NCBI GenBank assembly: GCA_002336115.1
Contig: DDEN01000041.1
Span: 1-64,000 of the forward strand
Direction: 5' to 3'
Length of the DNA: 64,000 nucleotides
DNA from: Chitinophagaceae bacterium UBA1953
GTDB lineage: Bacteria > Bacteroidota > Bacteroidia > Chitinophagales > Chitinophagaceae
Both the position numbers and the translations under genes were made by a program. This document shows positions 45,301-52,587 of this stretch, piece after piece. Positions within the stretch are counted from its first letter, which is position 1, and every line of letters starts with the position of its first letter. The notes under the pieces were generated by a model. The model did not search any database and had not been told where the DNA came from. It worked only from the letters and a program-made list of their open reading frames with translations.

Positions 45301-45505
45301 CGGACTTGGTTATTACGAAAGCACAAAAGATGCCAGCACCAGTTTCTTCTTCAGCTGGTTGCCAAAAGGAACTTATGTGTTTGAGTACCCGATGTTCATT
45401 ACTCATGCAGGTAATTACAGCAGCGGCATTACAAGTATTCAGTGTATGTATGCTCCTGAATTCAGCACTCATAGTGAAGGCGTGAGAGTAAAAGTTGGAG
45501 AATGA
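39395..45505 (+). CDS. alpha-2-macroglobulin family protein
   Basis: The start at 39395 gives a signal peptide (MLLKRILIVNLLLISFFTMT, NAQ); 41 codons upstream are open but lack leader character. The protein has 2036 residues. Macroglobulin MG domains occupy the middle (VFFFTDRSIYRPGQTVYFKG, LQLSVSLPQGEMMVADSL), the MG7/complement-like part follows (FFFPDLKTDSAGNITFSFTM, PESLTQWKWQLLAHT), and a thioester site YPYECAEQ lies at C1491-Q1494, with Ala where many relatives have Gly. The following helical domain and a receptor-binding-like end close the protein. The family traps proteases in the periplasm. Two oddities, an NSQF-type repeat at about 934-944 and an ALQGRLPGIKI motif at about 1186, are described in the findings. 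Confidence 0.92.
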   Translation: MLLKRILIVNLLLISFFTMTNAQKKFNYTDAWKKVDELVSKKGLTESALKEVQNIYTAAKNEKNNAQLIKALVFRIGLQQQKEEDADVKAIFQLEKEATTATEPAKSILLNLTAEAYWQYFQNNRWKFYDRSNTQSFNKEDIATWTIDDLHKKMSTLYLASLQQKKILQQTKLAEFDPIITKGNMRRLRPTLFDLLAFRAVSYFENDERSITKPTDAFEMNSPAAFITAAEFIKQKFASTDSSSLQFKALQLLQEIIAFHLNDAQPDALIDADLHRISFVNRTSTLENKTELYRTALQHIINKFKNVPAAAQASFLLAQDYATFAATYDFKKHKSNDELNPRYYYQKAVAICKEVLKQKEESEGKVNCGNLLNNIQESDISIISEKVNIPGKPFRSLLTYRNAAKAYFRIVAIDKKAFDEMQNIRWQDEFWKKITAMPVLQNFSYALPASEDYQKHSAEIKTDALPAGTYLIIASTDAGFALKKNTLAAQFIYVSNIAWIHHNDEFFVVNRESGQPLKNASVILWEQAYDSKQSRYVQVKAGTYTSNANGNFSITKAPGNNAYTRTLEITYQNDHLHLDDRAYVYVYKDEAEEKINEKEARRVFFFTDRSIYRPGQTVYFKGIVTITDSDNKKPKIVSGLKTTVVLYDANDEKLDTLVVTSNEFGSFSGKFVIPTGRITGSYSIREISTETVTEFSVEEYKRPKFYVEYQPVKQSFRVNDEIKVTGNAKAYAGNNIDGALVKYRVVREPRLIYPWLCWRWGWPQMDEQEIAHGETKTNADGTFNISFTAIADKKVRKELSPVFDYRIITDVTDLNGETRSAETTITAGYQSLQLSVSLPQGEMMVADSLKQISISTQNMMGEFVKSKVTVTIHKLNAPTRLIRDRYWQQPDQFLFNEKDYIASFPNDEYNNETEKESWEKTQKVFERTDSSASNSQFTIINSQFSPGWYIIEATTTDKDGNEIKNQAFVQLIDGKTKNPVSPEYVWNLPAVKTAEPGTTATLSFGTSANEVYVVEINPNEQTSNLRYYQLNNEQKQINAAVTEKERGGFGYSYSFVKNNRFFSFTRYVNVPWTNKELNISYETFRDKTLPGSEEQWKVKISGYKADKVAAELLTSMYDASLDQFKPHQWMKPELFSSNYFNNNWNSGGFAVTNSLNKNWNEYEWKSFDKRYDEMVGSVNRGPLYYALQGRLPGIKINNMMMQKQEAADMNFSGAAPAADTAQFRFNSQKPLGILKQTPSVKVDEQQQQKQNNDAIKIRKNFSETAFFFPDLKTDSAGNITFSFTMPESLTQWKWQLLAHTKDLSIGVSERSVITQKDLMVQPFAPRFLREGDRFEFTAKITNLTDKELSGESNLQLYNTTTMQPVDGWFQNTFPVQHFTVAAGQSTVVKFRTEVPYNFNEALTYRIVAKAADKSDGEEATLPVLTNRMLVTETLPLPMRGDGTKNFSFTKLLQSDKSETLTQHKLTIEYTSNPAWYAVQALPYLMEYPYECAEQTWNRFYANALASHITSKLPRIKEVLAKWKINNSSELQSKLQTNEELKSVLLIETPWILDAKNEEQQKKNISLLFDAIRMSNELSKNIAKLQEMQLDNGGFVWFKGGPDDRYITQYIVTGIGHLKKLNALPKEQEKAIDEILVTAVPYLDKKIKEDYNNLLKYKANLKNNNLGYTQIQYLYMRSFFKDVPVAAASQKAYNYYFKQSQQYWLQQSKYMQGMIALALHRSNDSKTSSAIVKSLKENALINEEMGMYWKEFNAGYYWYQAPVEAQALMIEVFNDVTNDQQAVADLKTWLLKQKQTQNWKTTIATAEACYALLLQGGKWIATEPVVEIKAGDQIFSTSTEKTEAGTGYFKRSLQSDFIKTSMGNIKVTVSNSNNQPSWGAAYWQYFENLDKITSAETPLKLQKKYFVERNTNNGPVLTPVNEGDELKVGDKIKVRIELRVDRNMEYVHMKDMRPSCMEPVNVLSEYKWQGGLGYYESTKDASTSFFFSWLPKGTYVFEYPMFITHAGNYSSGITSIQCMYAPEFSTHSEGVRVKVGE

Positions 45506-45518
45506 TTGATTAAATTCT

Positions 45519-45561
45519 AAAAAGAAAAAGGGATAGTACATGCTATCCCTTTCTCTTTTTA
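45519..45561. terminator. bidirectional terminator
   Basis: AAAGGGATAG (45527-45536) pairs with CTATCCCTTT (45543-45552), flanked by A-rich and T-rich runs. It lies between the convergent macroglobulin and VWA genes and overlaps the VWA stop codon. Confidence 0.85.
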
Positions 45562-47306
45562 AAGAATATTTTCTTTCGATCTGGTTTATAAATCTCTTTT
45601 GCTTTCAATACAAGCATATTCATTTCCTTTTGCCATTTATCATTTGCATTAACAGAAACGCTTAACAGCTTAATTAAATCCTCCCAGCTATTGCTGTTTA
45701 CATAAGGAGATTGTCGGAGCAGCAATCCAAACCAGGTAACGGCAGAAGCAAAACGATAACTGCTGTCGCAAAGAATAAGTGAGCGGTAATTATTATTTAC
45801 AGTATATTTTTCAGTCTGCTTTTCTTTTTCACCAAACGGCAGATAATTTAAACCAGCTTCAGCAATCATTGCATTTACAGGAACAGAATCATTCTTTAAT
45901 TCCACTTCAAAAACAGAAACAATTGAATGGCCTGTACCAATTTCTCCTCCTTCAGCAACTGTACTGCTGTCGGCCATTGCATCTTTCCGGTTATCATAGC
46001 CAATCAACCTGTATTGCTTTACATACTGTGAATTGAATTTCACATTTAAAAAAGCCTGGTCGGCAACTGCATACATCGTTTGCATTAATTCCTTCACCAA
46101 AACTTTTTCTGCTTCCTGCACATTATCGAGATAAGCAAAATTTCCATTACCCTTCTTTGCCATCACTTCCAGTTTGGAATCTTTGTAATTGCCCATGCCT
46201 ACACCAAGACAAGTAAGATAAATTCCTGTTTGCTGTTTTTGTGCAATTAACTGCATCAACGCTTCATCACTTACTTCACCTACATTAAAATCACCATCAG
46301 TTGCAAGTATTATCCGGTTATTTCCTCCTTTAACAAAAGTTCGTTGAGCAAGTGTGTATGCCTGGCGTATAGCTGATTCACCAGGTGTGTCACCACCGGC
46401 AGCAAGTGAATCAATCACACCCATTATCTTTTTCTTTTCAATGCCTGATGTTGGCTGCAGCACCACACCAACAGAACTACCATATACCATTATTGAAATA
46501 GTATCTTTTGCCCGCATGTTTTCAACCAGCATGCGAAATGCAGTTTGCAGCAACGGCAACCGGTTGGGCAATTCCATGGAGCCGCTTATATCGATGAGGA
46601 AAACAAAATTACCGGGAGGAAGTGAATCGTAATTAATTTTTTTAGCCTGCAGCTGAAGAAACAATAATTTATGCAAAGGATTCCACGGACAATCGGTAAG
46701 CTGTGTTTGAAAATGAAAGATTTTTCCCGGCTGTGGTTCGGGTAACTGCTGGGGAAAATAATTCAGCATTTCCTCAATACGCACTGCATCTTTTGGCACT
46801 GCTGAATTGAGATTGATAAAACGCCTGATATTACTGTAAGATGCCTTATCAACATCAAGCGAAATACTTGTTAACGGATATTCAGATGCCGAGGTAAATA
46901 CATTTTCAACAAGCTCAGAATAAGTTTCGCCACCAGCATTAATAAACGATGTTTTATCAACAAAACTGTTTTGTGTTACTGAATGTAATTTCTTTTTCAC
47001 TGCAGTGCCTGCAAATGTGATTTTTAATTGTACATGATTAAATTCCTTTGCATTGAGTACAATTGTTTTTTCTTCATAACCATTTAGGAAAAAACTCACC
47101 GTATCGGCCAGCCGTGAAGAAGGTATACCAAAGTTGCCTCCAGTACCGGTATAATAAAATGAATTGGTGGAATGAATATGAATGCGAACCAGTGAAAGCG
47201 TATTGTCCTTATTATCTTTTACTTCCCCACGAAAATAATACTGGCTGTCCGCATGTATTGCAGAAACAAGCAAGCACATTAAAAGATAAAACCAGTATCG
47301 GGTCAT
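45543..47306 (-). CDS. secreted VWA-domain protein, YfbK-like
   Basis: The 587-residue protein has a signal peptide (to about 21), an N-terminal carboxypeptidase-like regulatory domain (about 24-98, FRGEVKDNKDNTLSLVRIHI), the YfbK-type N-terminal domain (SLDVDKASYSNIRRFINLNS, VRIEEMLNYFPQQLPEP), and a VWA domain with the MIDAS motif DISGSM (D239, S241, S243) and IILATDGDFNVG. The C-terminal part is DUF3520-like, with RLIGYDNRK and a WFGLLLRQSPY motif. VWA domains bind protein ligands via a metal ion. It converges on the macroglobulin gene; hpt lies 34 bp upstream on the same strand. Fusion of the regulatory domain to YfbK is a Bacteroidota form. Confidence 0.88.
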   Translation of the reverse strand: MTRYWFYLLMCLLVSAIHADSQYYFRGEVKDNKDNTLSLVRIHIHSTNSFYYTGTGGNFGIPSSRLADTVSFFLNGYEEKTIVLNAKEFNHVQLKITFAGTAVKKKLHSVTQNSFVDKTSFINAGGETYSELVENVFTSASEYPLTSISLDVDKASYSNIRRFINLNSAVPKDAVRIEEMLNYFPQQLPEPQPGKIFHFQTQLTDCPWNPLHKLLFLQLQAKKINYDSLPPGNFVFLIDISGSMELPNRLPLLQTAFRMLVENMRAKDTISIMVYGSSVGVVLQPTSGIEKKKIMGVIDSLAAGGDTPGESAIRQAYTLAQRTFVKGGNNRIILATDGDFNVGEVSDEALMQLIAQKQQTGIYLTCLGVGMGNYKDSKLEVMAKKGNGNFAYLDNVQEAEKVLVKELMQTMYAVADQAFLNVKFNSQYVKQYRLIGYDNRKDAMADSSTVAEGGEIGTGHSIVSVFEVELKNDSVPVNAMIAEAGLNYLPFGEKEKQTEKYTVNNNYRSLILCDSSYRFASAVTWFGLLLRQSPYVNSNSWEDLIKLLSVSVNANDKWQKEMNMLVLKAKEIYKPDRKKIFFKKRKG

Positions 47307-47340
47307 ACCATATTCTGATCTGCCTGTTAGTTAAAGCAGA

Positions 47341-47886
47341 TCAGGCAGGATTTTCTGTAAGCTGGTAGATTTCTTTGAGGTTGCGGCCAAGGCCATCATA
47401 ATCCAAACCATAACCAAGTAAGAATTTATCAGGAACAGCAAAACCAAGATAATCAATCACAATAGGAAATACGGTTGCCTCGGGCTTATGCAGCAGCGAA
47501 GCAATTTTAAGAGAAGCAGGTCGTTGGTTTTTGAGTTGAGGCAAAAACTCATTCATTGTTTTGCCAGTATCAATAATATCTTCCACAACCACAACATGCC
47601 GGTCAACAATATCAGTATCAAGCCCAATTGCAGTTATTACCTGCCCCGTTGATTTGGTTCCTTTATATGATGCAAGTTTAATAAAACAGATTTCTGCATC
47701 AATAGTAAGACACTTAAACAGATCTGAAGCAAACATGAACGAGCCGTTGAGAATAGAAATAAACAGAGGTCTTTTTCCGGCATAATCTTTATCTAATTGC
47801 TTAGCAAGTTCCTGCACACGGGCAAGCACATCAGCCTCTGACATGTAAGGAATAAAATATTTATCGTGGACTTTGATTACAGACAT
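47341..47886 (-). CDS. hpt: hypoxanthine phosphoribosyltransferase
   Basis: This enzyme salvages hypoxanthine and guanine to IMP and GMP using PRPP. The 181-residue protein has RPLFISILNGSFMFASDLF, KLASYKGTKSTGQVI (the flexible-loop SYKGTKS), and the PRPP-binding VVVVEDIIDTGKTM, followed by PDKFLLGYGLDYDGLGRNL. It is full length. The glucosaminidase gene ends 8 bp upstream, so they are probably in one transcript, and the VWA gene follows. Confidence 0.96.
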   Translation of the reverse strand: MSVIKVHDKYFIPYMSEADVLARVQELAKQLDKDYAGKRPLFISILNGSFMFASDLFKCLTIDAEICFIKLASYKGTKSTGQVITAIGLDTDIVDRHVVVVEDIIDTGKTMNEFLPQLKNQRPASLKIASLLHKPEATVFPIVIDYLGFAVPDKFLLGYGLDYDGLGRNLKEIYQLTENPA

Positions 47887-47894
47887 GTGATAAG

Positions 47895-49157
47895 TTATTT
47901 ATTAATGATGAGCTCCATTCCCTCTTTTATATCTGTTCCCTCAAGATGGTTCCATTGCTGCAGATTACTTAAGGTTACCTCGTATTTCTTTGCAATACTA
48001 TATAAAGTTTCTTTTGGCTGTACTACATGTACTTCAATTTCAGCAACAGCTTTATTATTTTCATTTGCAGGAGCTGCCGCCGGCACAACAGCCGCAGTCA
48101 TTTTCTTTGCGCTGAGTTTAGGTGCGGCAGGAGCCTGAGCCTGCAGGTACAATTGCTCACCAACTGCCGGTTGCTGATTCACAGTTAACATGTTTAGCTG
48201 CAATAACGCATCTAACCGTATTCCCTGTTCCTGTGCAATATCATAAAGCGATTCACCTTCCGTTACCACATGAAACTGGCTGGCTCCTGTTCTGCGTTTA
48301 CGTTGCAGGTAAATTAACTGATCTTTTTCAAGTGCTTCGGCTTCCTGCAGATCATTGAAATCGTATAACCACTTCAGCGGCACATTATATTGCTGTGCAA
48401 TAGCAAGAAAAGGAGTTCCTTTTGTTGCATACATCACTCTTGTATCATTAATTTTAAATTCACCTGAAGGATAATTTACAACAGGTTTCTTTTGTACTTC
48501 TACCTTTACAACCGGGGGCTGCTGAACAGAAGCAGTTGGCTTTTCAACAGGTAACGAAACAACAGGTTGCGGAACCGATGTCTGCTGTACCGATGGTTGT
48601 TGAACAGTCTGTTCATTTTTAGCCAACGCATCATCGGTATTTTTTTTGCCCATTGCAATCAAAGAATAATCATTGAGTTTATAGGTTTCAATATACTTAA
48701 TCAGCATTTCAGGATAACGTGGATTGGTTGCATATCCTGCTTTCTTTAAACCGTAAGCCCATGCTTTGTAATCAAGCGGATCAAGTGTAAAAAGCGAAGC
48801 ATAGTTTTTTCTTGTACGTAAGAAATCAGAATGATCAACGTATGATTCTTCTGCACTTCCATATTTTCTGAAACATTCACCTGGAGCATCGTCATCATGA
48901 CTTACAGTAGGCCCTGTCCATGTTTCTTTACACTTAATACCAAAATGGTTATTTGATTTTTTAACCAACTTACTGTTGCCATTCTCTGTTTCAAGAATTC
49001 CCTGAGCCAGCGTTATCGATGCAGGTACACCCGAACGGATCATTTCCTTCATAGCAATGTCCTTGTACATATTCACATACTCTTCAATGGAAATTGTCTG
49101 GGCATTCAGTACTGAAACAGAAATTAAAAACAAAATCAAGTAAGCAAATTTCTTCAT
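47895..49157 (-). CDS. secreted glucosaminidase with three LysM domains
   Basis: The 420-residue protein has a signal peptide (to about 19), a GH73-type glucosaminidase domain (about 22-165) with SITLAQGILETENGNSKLVK, where the Glu is the catalytic acid of this family, and NNHFGIKCKE, then a Pro/Gln/Val-rich linker (about 180-225) and three LysM-like modules (about 235-290, 295-340 and 375-420; the last reads VVQPKETLYSIAKKYEVTLS). LysM domains bind peptidoglycan N-acetylglucosamine. The protein is probably a periplasmic cell-wall hydrolase. It lies 9 bp after the O-methyltransferase gene and 8 bp before hpt. Confidence 0.93.
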   Translation of the reverse strand: MKKFAYLILFLISVSVLNAQTISIEEYVNMYKDIAMKEMIRSGVPASITLAQGILETENGNSKLVKKSNNHFGIKCKETWTGPTVSHDDDAPGECFRKYGSAEESYVDHSDFLRTRKNYASLFTLDPLDYKAWAYGLKKAGYATNPRYPEMLIKYIETYKLNDYSLIAMGKKNTDDALAKNEQTVQQPSVQQTSVPQPVVSLPVEKPTASVQQPPVVKVEVQKKPVVNYPSGEFKINDTRVMYATKGTPFLAIAQQYNVPLKWLYDFNDLQEAEALEKDQLIYLQRKRRTGASQFHVVTEGESLYDIAQEQGIRLDALLQLNMLTVNQQPAVGEQLYLQAQAPAAPKLSAKKMTAAVVPAAAPANENNKAVAEIEVHVVQPKETLYSIAKKYEVTLSNLQQWNHLEGTDIKEGMELIINK

Positions 49158-49166
49158 CGTATATTT

Positions 49167-49805
49167 TTATTTTTTACGGATGATGGTTAACCCGTCTCTC
49201 ATTGTTAATATTACTTTTTCCATTTCATTATCAGCAGCAATCAGTTCATTAAAAGCATGAATGGCTTTACCGTTCTTTCCCTTAATATTTTCAGCCAGCA
49301 CATCGCCATGAAAAAACACATTATCAGCAAGAATAATTCCGCCTTTTCTTAAACGTGGTTTCACCAGTTCATAGTATTTTGCATAGGAAGGTTTATCTGC
49401 ATCAATAAACACCAGATCCCATGTTTCATTAAGCTGTTCAATAATTTCAGCAGCAATACCAACGTGTAATTTTATTTTACCGGATAAACCTGCTTTTTCA
49501 AAATGCTGTTGTGCAATAGCTGCATCCTGTTCACGCTTTTCAATGGTATGAAGCATCCCATCGGCTGCCAGTCCTTTTGCAAGGCAGATTGCACTGTAGC
49601 CAATCATCGTCCCGATTTCAAGTATTCTGCGTGGCTGAACAAGTTTGCTGATAATTTCAAGGAACTGCCCCTGGAGATGCCCGCTCATCATGTGCGGCTC
49701 CGCATGCGACTGAATCGTTTCATCTGTAATGTTTTTCAACAAATCATCTTCCTGCGAAGAAAATTTTTCAGCATATTTTTCCGCCAGCGGATGAATTAAC
49801 TCCAA
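49167..49805 (-). CDS. SAM-dependent O-methyltransferase (class I)
   Basis: I place the start at a TTG (49805), giving 212 residues beginning (M)ELIHPLAEKYAEKFSSQEDD, the usual N-terminus of this family. The longer frame, also opening with TTG at 49850, runs through a promoter -7 element. The SAM site is RILEIGTMIGYSAICLAKGL. The metal and substrate motifs are DLVFIDADKPSYAKYYELV and GGIILADNVFFHGDV. It belongs to the catechol/caffeoyl-CoA type methyltransferases. The natural substrate is unknown. It heads a tight run with the glucosaminidase, hpt and perhaps the VWA gene. Confidence 0.92.
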   Translation of the reverse strand: MELIHPLAEKYAEKFSSQEDDLLKNITDETIQSHAEPHMMSGHLQGQFLEIISKLVQPRRILEIGTMIGYSAICLAKGLAADGMLHTIEKREQDAAIAQQHFEKAGLSGKIKLHVGIAAEIIEQLNETWDLVFIDADKPSYAKYYELVKPRLRKGGIILADNVFFHGDVLAENIKGKNGKAIHAFNELIAADNEMEKVILTMRDGLTIIRKK

Positions 49806-49820
49806 GTAAAAAAATTTGTG

Positions 49821-49851
49821 CAAAGATAGAGCACATGCCTCAAAGGGCAAA
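49821..49851 (-). promoter_or_regulatory. promoter of the O-methyltransferase operon
   Basis: On the minus strand, TATCTTTG (49821-49828) and TTTG (49848-49851) are spaced 19 bp apart, a full consensus match. It lies inside the longer reading frame and 15 bases before the TTG at 49805, which settles the start choice. Confidence 0.7.
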
Positions 49852-49872
49852 GAACTCGCAAACAGGAGTATG

Positions 49873-51330
49873 TTAAACTGTTGCCTTTATTTGCTTATGC
49901 GAAATCATCATCAAACCTGCAAAAGTGAGCAACCCGTTCATGATAAGCAATTCAAGCCCAATTTCGAACGAACCAAATAACTGCTTCTGATATTTATCAA
50001 TAATGAAGCATATAATGGGTGCTGCTATGCATATAACCGGAACGAGTTTATCTTTCACAGCCCGTTTTGTAATAATTCCAAAACTAAACAGACCAAGCAG
50101 AGGACCATAAGTATAAGCTGCAACTTTCAAAATCACACCAATCATGCTCGGCTCATTTACCCATTTATAAACAAGCACAAGCAATAAAAATAAAAACGCA
50201 AAACTGAGATGTACACGCTGGCGGGTCTTTTTCTTTTCCGCATCACTCATTGAAGTATTACGTTGTATTCCAAGAATATCAATACAGAATGAAGATGTAA
50301 GTGCAGTAATAGCTCCATCAGCACTTGGAAATAAAGCAGAGATCAATGCAATAATGAAAATAATTGACACAACCGGCGGCATGTAATGAAGTGCAATAGC
50401 AGGAAAAAGCTTATCGCCTGTTGCAGTAATATGCTGTTGCTCAGCAAACATATGCAACACACCGCCCAAAAACAGGAACAGCAATATAACCACCAGCATA
50501 ATAATGCCCAGTGTAACCACATTTTTCTGCGAATCTTTCAGTGTTTTTACAGAAATGTTTTTCTGCATCATTTCCTGGTCCATTCCAGTCATAGTAATGG
50601 TAATAAATGCACCGGCAAGAATTTGTTTAACAAAAAAGAATTTACTTGAGGGATCGGTAAAAAATATTTTTGAGTACCCTTTTTCCTGCATTACATTTAA
50701 ACTATCAAAAAAGCCAAGATGCATCTGGCTCAATAAATAAAACACACAAATTATCAACCCGGCAAGCATCCCTGTTGTTTGTAACGTATCCGTCCATACA
50801 ATGGTTTTTACACCTCCTTCATAAGTGTACAGCAAAATCATCAGTAATATAACAAGTGTGGTTAGCCAGAAAGGAATATGTATTGTATCGGGCAACGCAT
50901 CCTGCAGAATTTTCACAACAAGATATAATCTTGCCGTTGCCCCCAAAGTTCTTGATAAAATAAAAAAAGAAGCGCCTGTTTTGTACGAAGTAAATCCAAG
51001 TCTCCCGCTTAAATAATTATAAATAGATGTAAGATTGAGCTTATAATAAAGCGGCAGCAATACAAATGCAATGGTGAGATAACCGATCAGATAACCTAAT
51101 GTAATCTGAAAATACGCAAACGATTCATTTGCAACAGCACCGGGCACACTTACAAACGTAACTCCACTCAGTGATGTACCAATCATTCCAAATGCAACAA
51201 GCATCCAGTTACTGCTTCGGTTACCAATAAAAAAAGAATCGTTATTCGAGTTCCTGGAAGTGTACCAGGCTACTGTAAGAAGTACAAGAAAATAACCAAA
51301 AACAAAAGAAAACAATAATACCGGCGACAT
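49873..51330 (-). CDS. sodium:solute symporter
   Basis: The 485-residue protein has about 13 hydrophobic membrane segments and the SSS family pattern: an N-terminal VLLTVAWYTSRNSNNDSFFI, GMIGTSLSGVTFVSVPGAV, and YTYEGGVKTIVWTDTLQTTG. The family imports sugars, amino acids, vitamins or sialic acid with sodium. Substrate cannot be told here. It lies upstream of the methyltransferase on the same strand, with a 67-bp gap carrying that gene's promoter. A TATCTTCA at 51348-51355 may be its own -7 element. Confidence 0.93.
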   Translation of the reverse strand: MSPVLLFSFVFGYFLVLLTVAWYTSRNSNNDSFFIGNRSSNWMLVAFGMIGTSLSGVTFVSVPGAVANESFAYFQITLGYLIGYLTIAFVLLPLYYKLNLTSIYNYLSGRLGFTSYKTGASFFILSRTLGATARLYLVVKILQDALPDTIHIPFWLTTLVILLMILLYTYEGGVKTIVWTDTLQTTGMLAGLIICVFYLLSQMHLGFFDSLNVMQEKGYSKIFFTDPSSKFFFVKQILAGAFITITMTGMDQEMMQKNISVKTLKDSQKNVVTLGIIMLVVILLFLFLGGVLHMFAEQQHITATGDKLFPAIALHYMPPVVSIIFIIALISALFPSADGAITALTSSFCIDILGIQRNTSMSDAEKKKTRQRVHLSFAFLFLLLVLVYKWVNEPSMIGVILKVAAYTYGPLLGLFSFGIITKRAVKDKLVPVICIAAPIICFIIDKYQKQLFGSFEIGLELLIMNGLLTFAGLMMISHKQIKATV

Positions 51331-51410
51331 ACAAGTTGGTTTAAAAATGAAGATAAAGAAATAATCTTATGGTCATTCAGTTTACTTACTTTGCAGCATA
51401 TTTTTATATT

Positions 51411-51971
51411 ATGCACTATTTATCGCTTGCAGTTTTTTGTGGATCCAGATCGGGTTCCGACCCGTTATTTACGGTACATGCAAAAGAACTGGGCATGTTA
51501 ATGGCCGAAAAAAACATTACACTTGTTTATGGCGGAGGTGGTATTGGTTTAATGGGGGCAGTTGCTGATGCTGTAATAGAAGGTAACGGAAAAGTAATTG
51601 GCATTATACCTGAAATTCTTCTTGAATGGGAAGCACAGCACAAAGGATTATCCAATCTTATTGTTGTGGAAGATATGCATGTGCGTAAAAAAAAGATGTA
51701 TGAGCTGTGTGATGCTGCTGTTATTTTGCCCGGCGGAAACGGCACATTGGATGAAATGTTTGAAATGCTTACATGGAATACACTCAACATTCACAATAAA
51801 AAAATTTTCCTGCTGAACAGCAATGGATATTACAACCATTTAATTGCTCACATCCGCCACATGCAGAAAGAAGATTTTTTATATGAAGATTTTGAAGAAA
51901 GAATTGAGATTGTTAACTCACCATCAGAAATTTTTAACGACCACGCTTTTTATCCCGCAGATAAAAAGTAA
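51411..51971 (+). CDS. LOG family protein (TIGR00730 Rossmann fold)
   Basis: The start at 51411 (MHYLSLAVFCGSRSG) matches the family; 14 upstream codons are hydrophobic but not conserved. The 186-residue protein has VFCGSRSGSDPLF, VYGGGGIGLMGAVADAVIEG and the LOG motif PGGNGTLDEMFE. Members of this family hydrolyse nucleoside monophosphates to base and ribose-5-phosphate, like the cytokinin-activating LOG enzymes. The 3' end overlaps the convergent barrel gene by 38 bp. Confidence 0.93.
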   Translation: MHYLSLAVFCGSRSGSDPLFTVHAKELGMLMAEKNITLVYGGGGIGLMGAVADAVIEGNGKVIGIIPEILLEWEAQHKGLSNLIVVEDMHVRKKKMYELCDAAVILPGGNGTLDEMFEMLTWNTLNIHNKKIFLLNSNGYYNHLIAHIRHMQKEDFLYEDFEERIEIVNSPSEIFNDHAFYPADKK

Positions 51972-52509
51972 ATGTTGTTCTGAGTACTGGCTGCAATCGT
52001 CCGTAATAGTCAATATATGGCGAATTTACATCTCTCAGAACATCCACCATTATACTTGTACTGAACTGTGAGCGGCCAACAAACCTGCTGCCATAACCCC
52101 CACCAACCAATAAACTTGGGGCACTTAACTTTTGCCTTCCTGTTACAGTATTGTTTTCCTTTATACTGTAGTTTATACTGTTATATTCAAACTGCCCCCC
52201 AATAAAAAACATGTTTGCGGGCCATATACGAATGAAAGGACCTCCCCCAAAAGTAAATTGCCTGTAAACTATTGAACTATATTGATCATTCTGTGTAAAA
52301 TAGTTCACATTAGTTGCTAACCCTGCATCAATAAAACGATTAAAGCTGTATCCAATTTCCGGATTCAGTCCAAGTATAAAACCATTAAAGAAACCAAGAT
52401 TTACACCTGAGCCAATAAATACCTTTTCCTTATCAAATCCTTTTGTGTCCTGAGCATTTAACTGCAAACTTATTGCTGCCATGCAAAACAAGAAGACTAC
52501 TTTTTTCAT
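51934..52509 (-). CDS. small outer-membrane beta-barrel protein
   Basis: The start at 52509 gives a signal peptide (MKKVVFLFCMAAISLQLNAQ); the 23 codons upstream form an extra hydrophobic stretch without leader form. The 191-residue protein is rich in alternating strands with Gly/Asn turns (VFIGSGVNLGFFNGFILGLN, FTFGGGPFIRIWPANMFFIG), as in 8-strand porin-like barrels. The last residues read RTTFTFYLRDKKRGR. Its function is unknown. It lies 78 bp downstream of the PorP/SprF gene on the same strand, and its end overlaps the convergent LOG gene. Confidence 0.78.
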   Translation of the reverse strand: MKKVVFLFCMAAISLQLNAQDTKGFDKEKVFIGSGVNLGFFNGFILGLNPEIGYSFNRFIDAGLATNVNYFTQNDQYSSIVYRQFTFGGGPFIRIWPANMFFIGGQFEYNSINYSIKENNTVTGRQKLSAPSLLVGGGYGSRFVGRSQFSTSIMVDVLRDVNSPYIDYYGRLQPVLRTTFTFYLRDKKRGR

Positions 52510-52587
52510 AAATTTTAAAACGAATGAATTGATCACAAAAATAAGAAGCCGGATGAAATGAACGAGAACTCTGTTCAACAGGAAACG

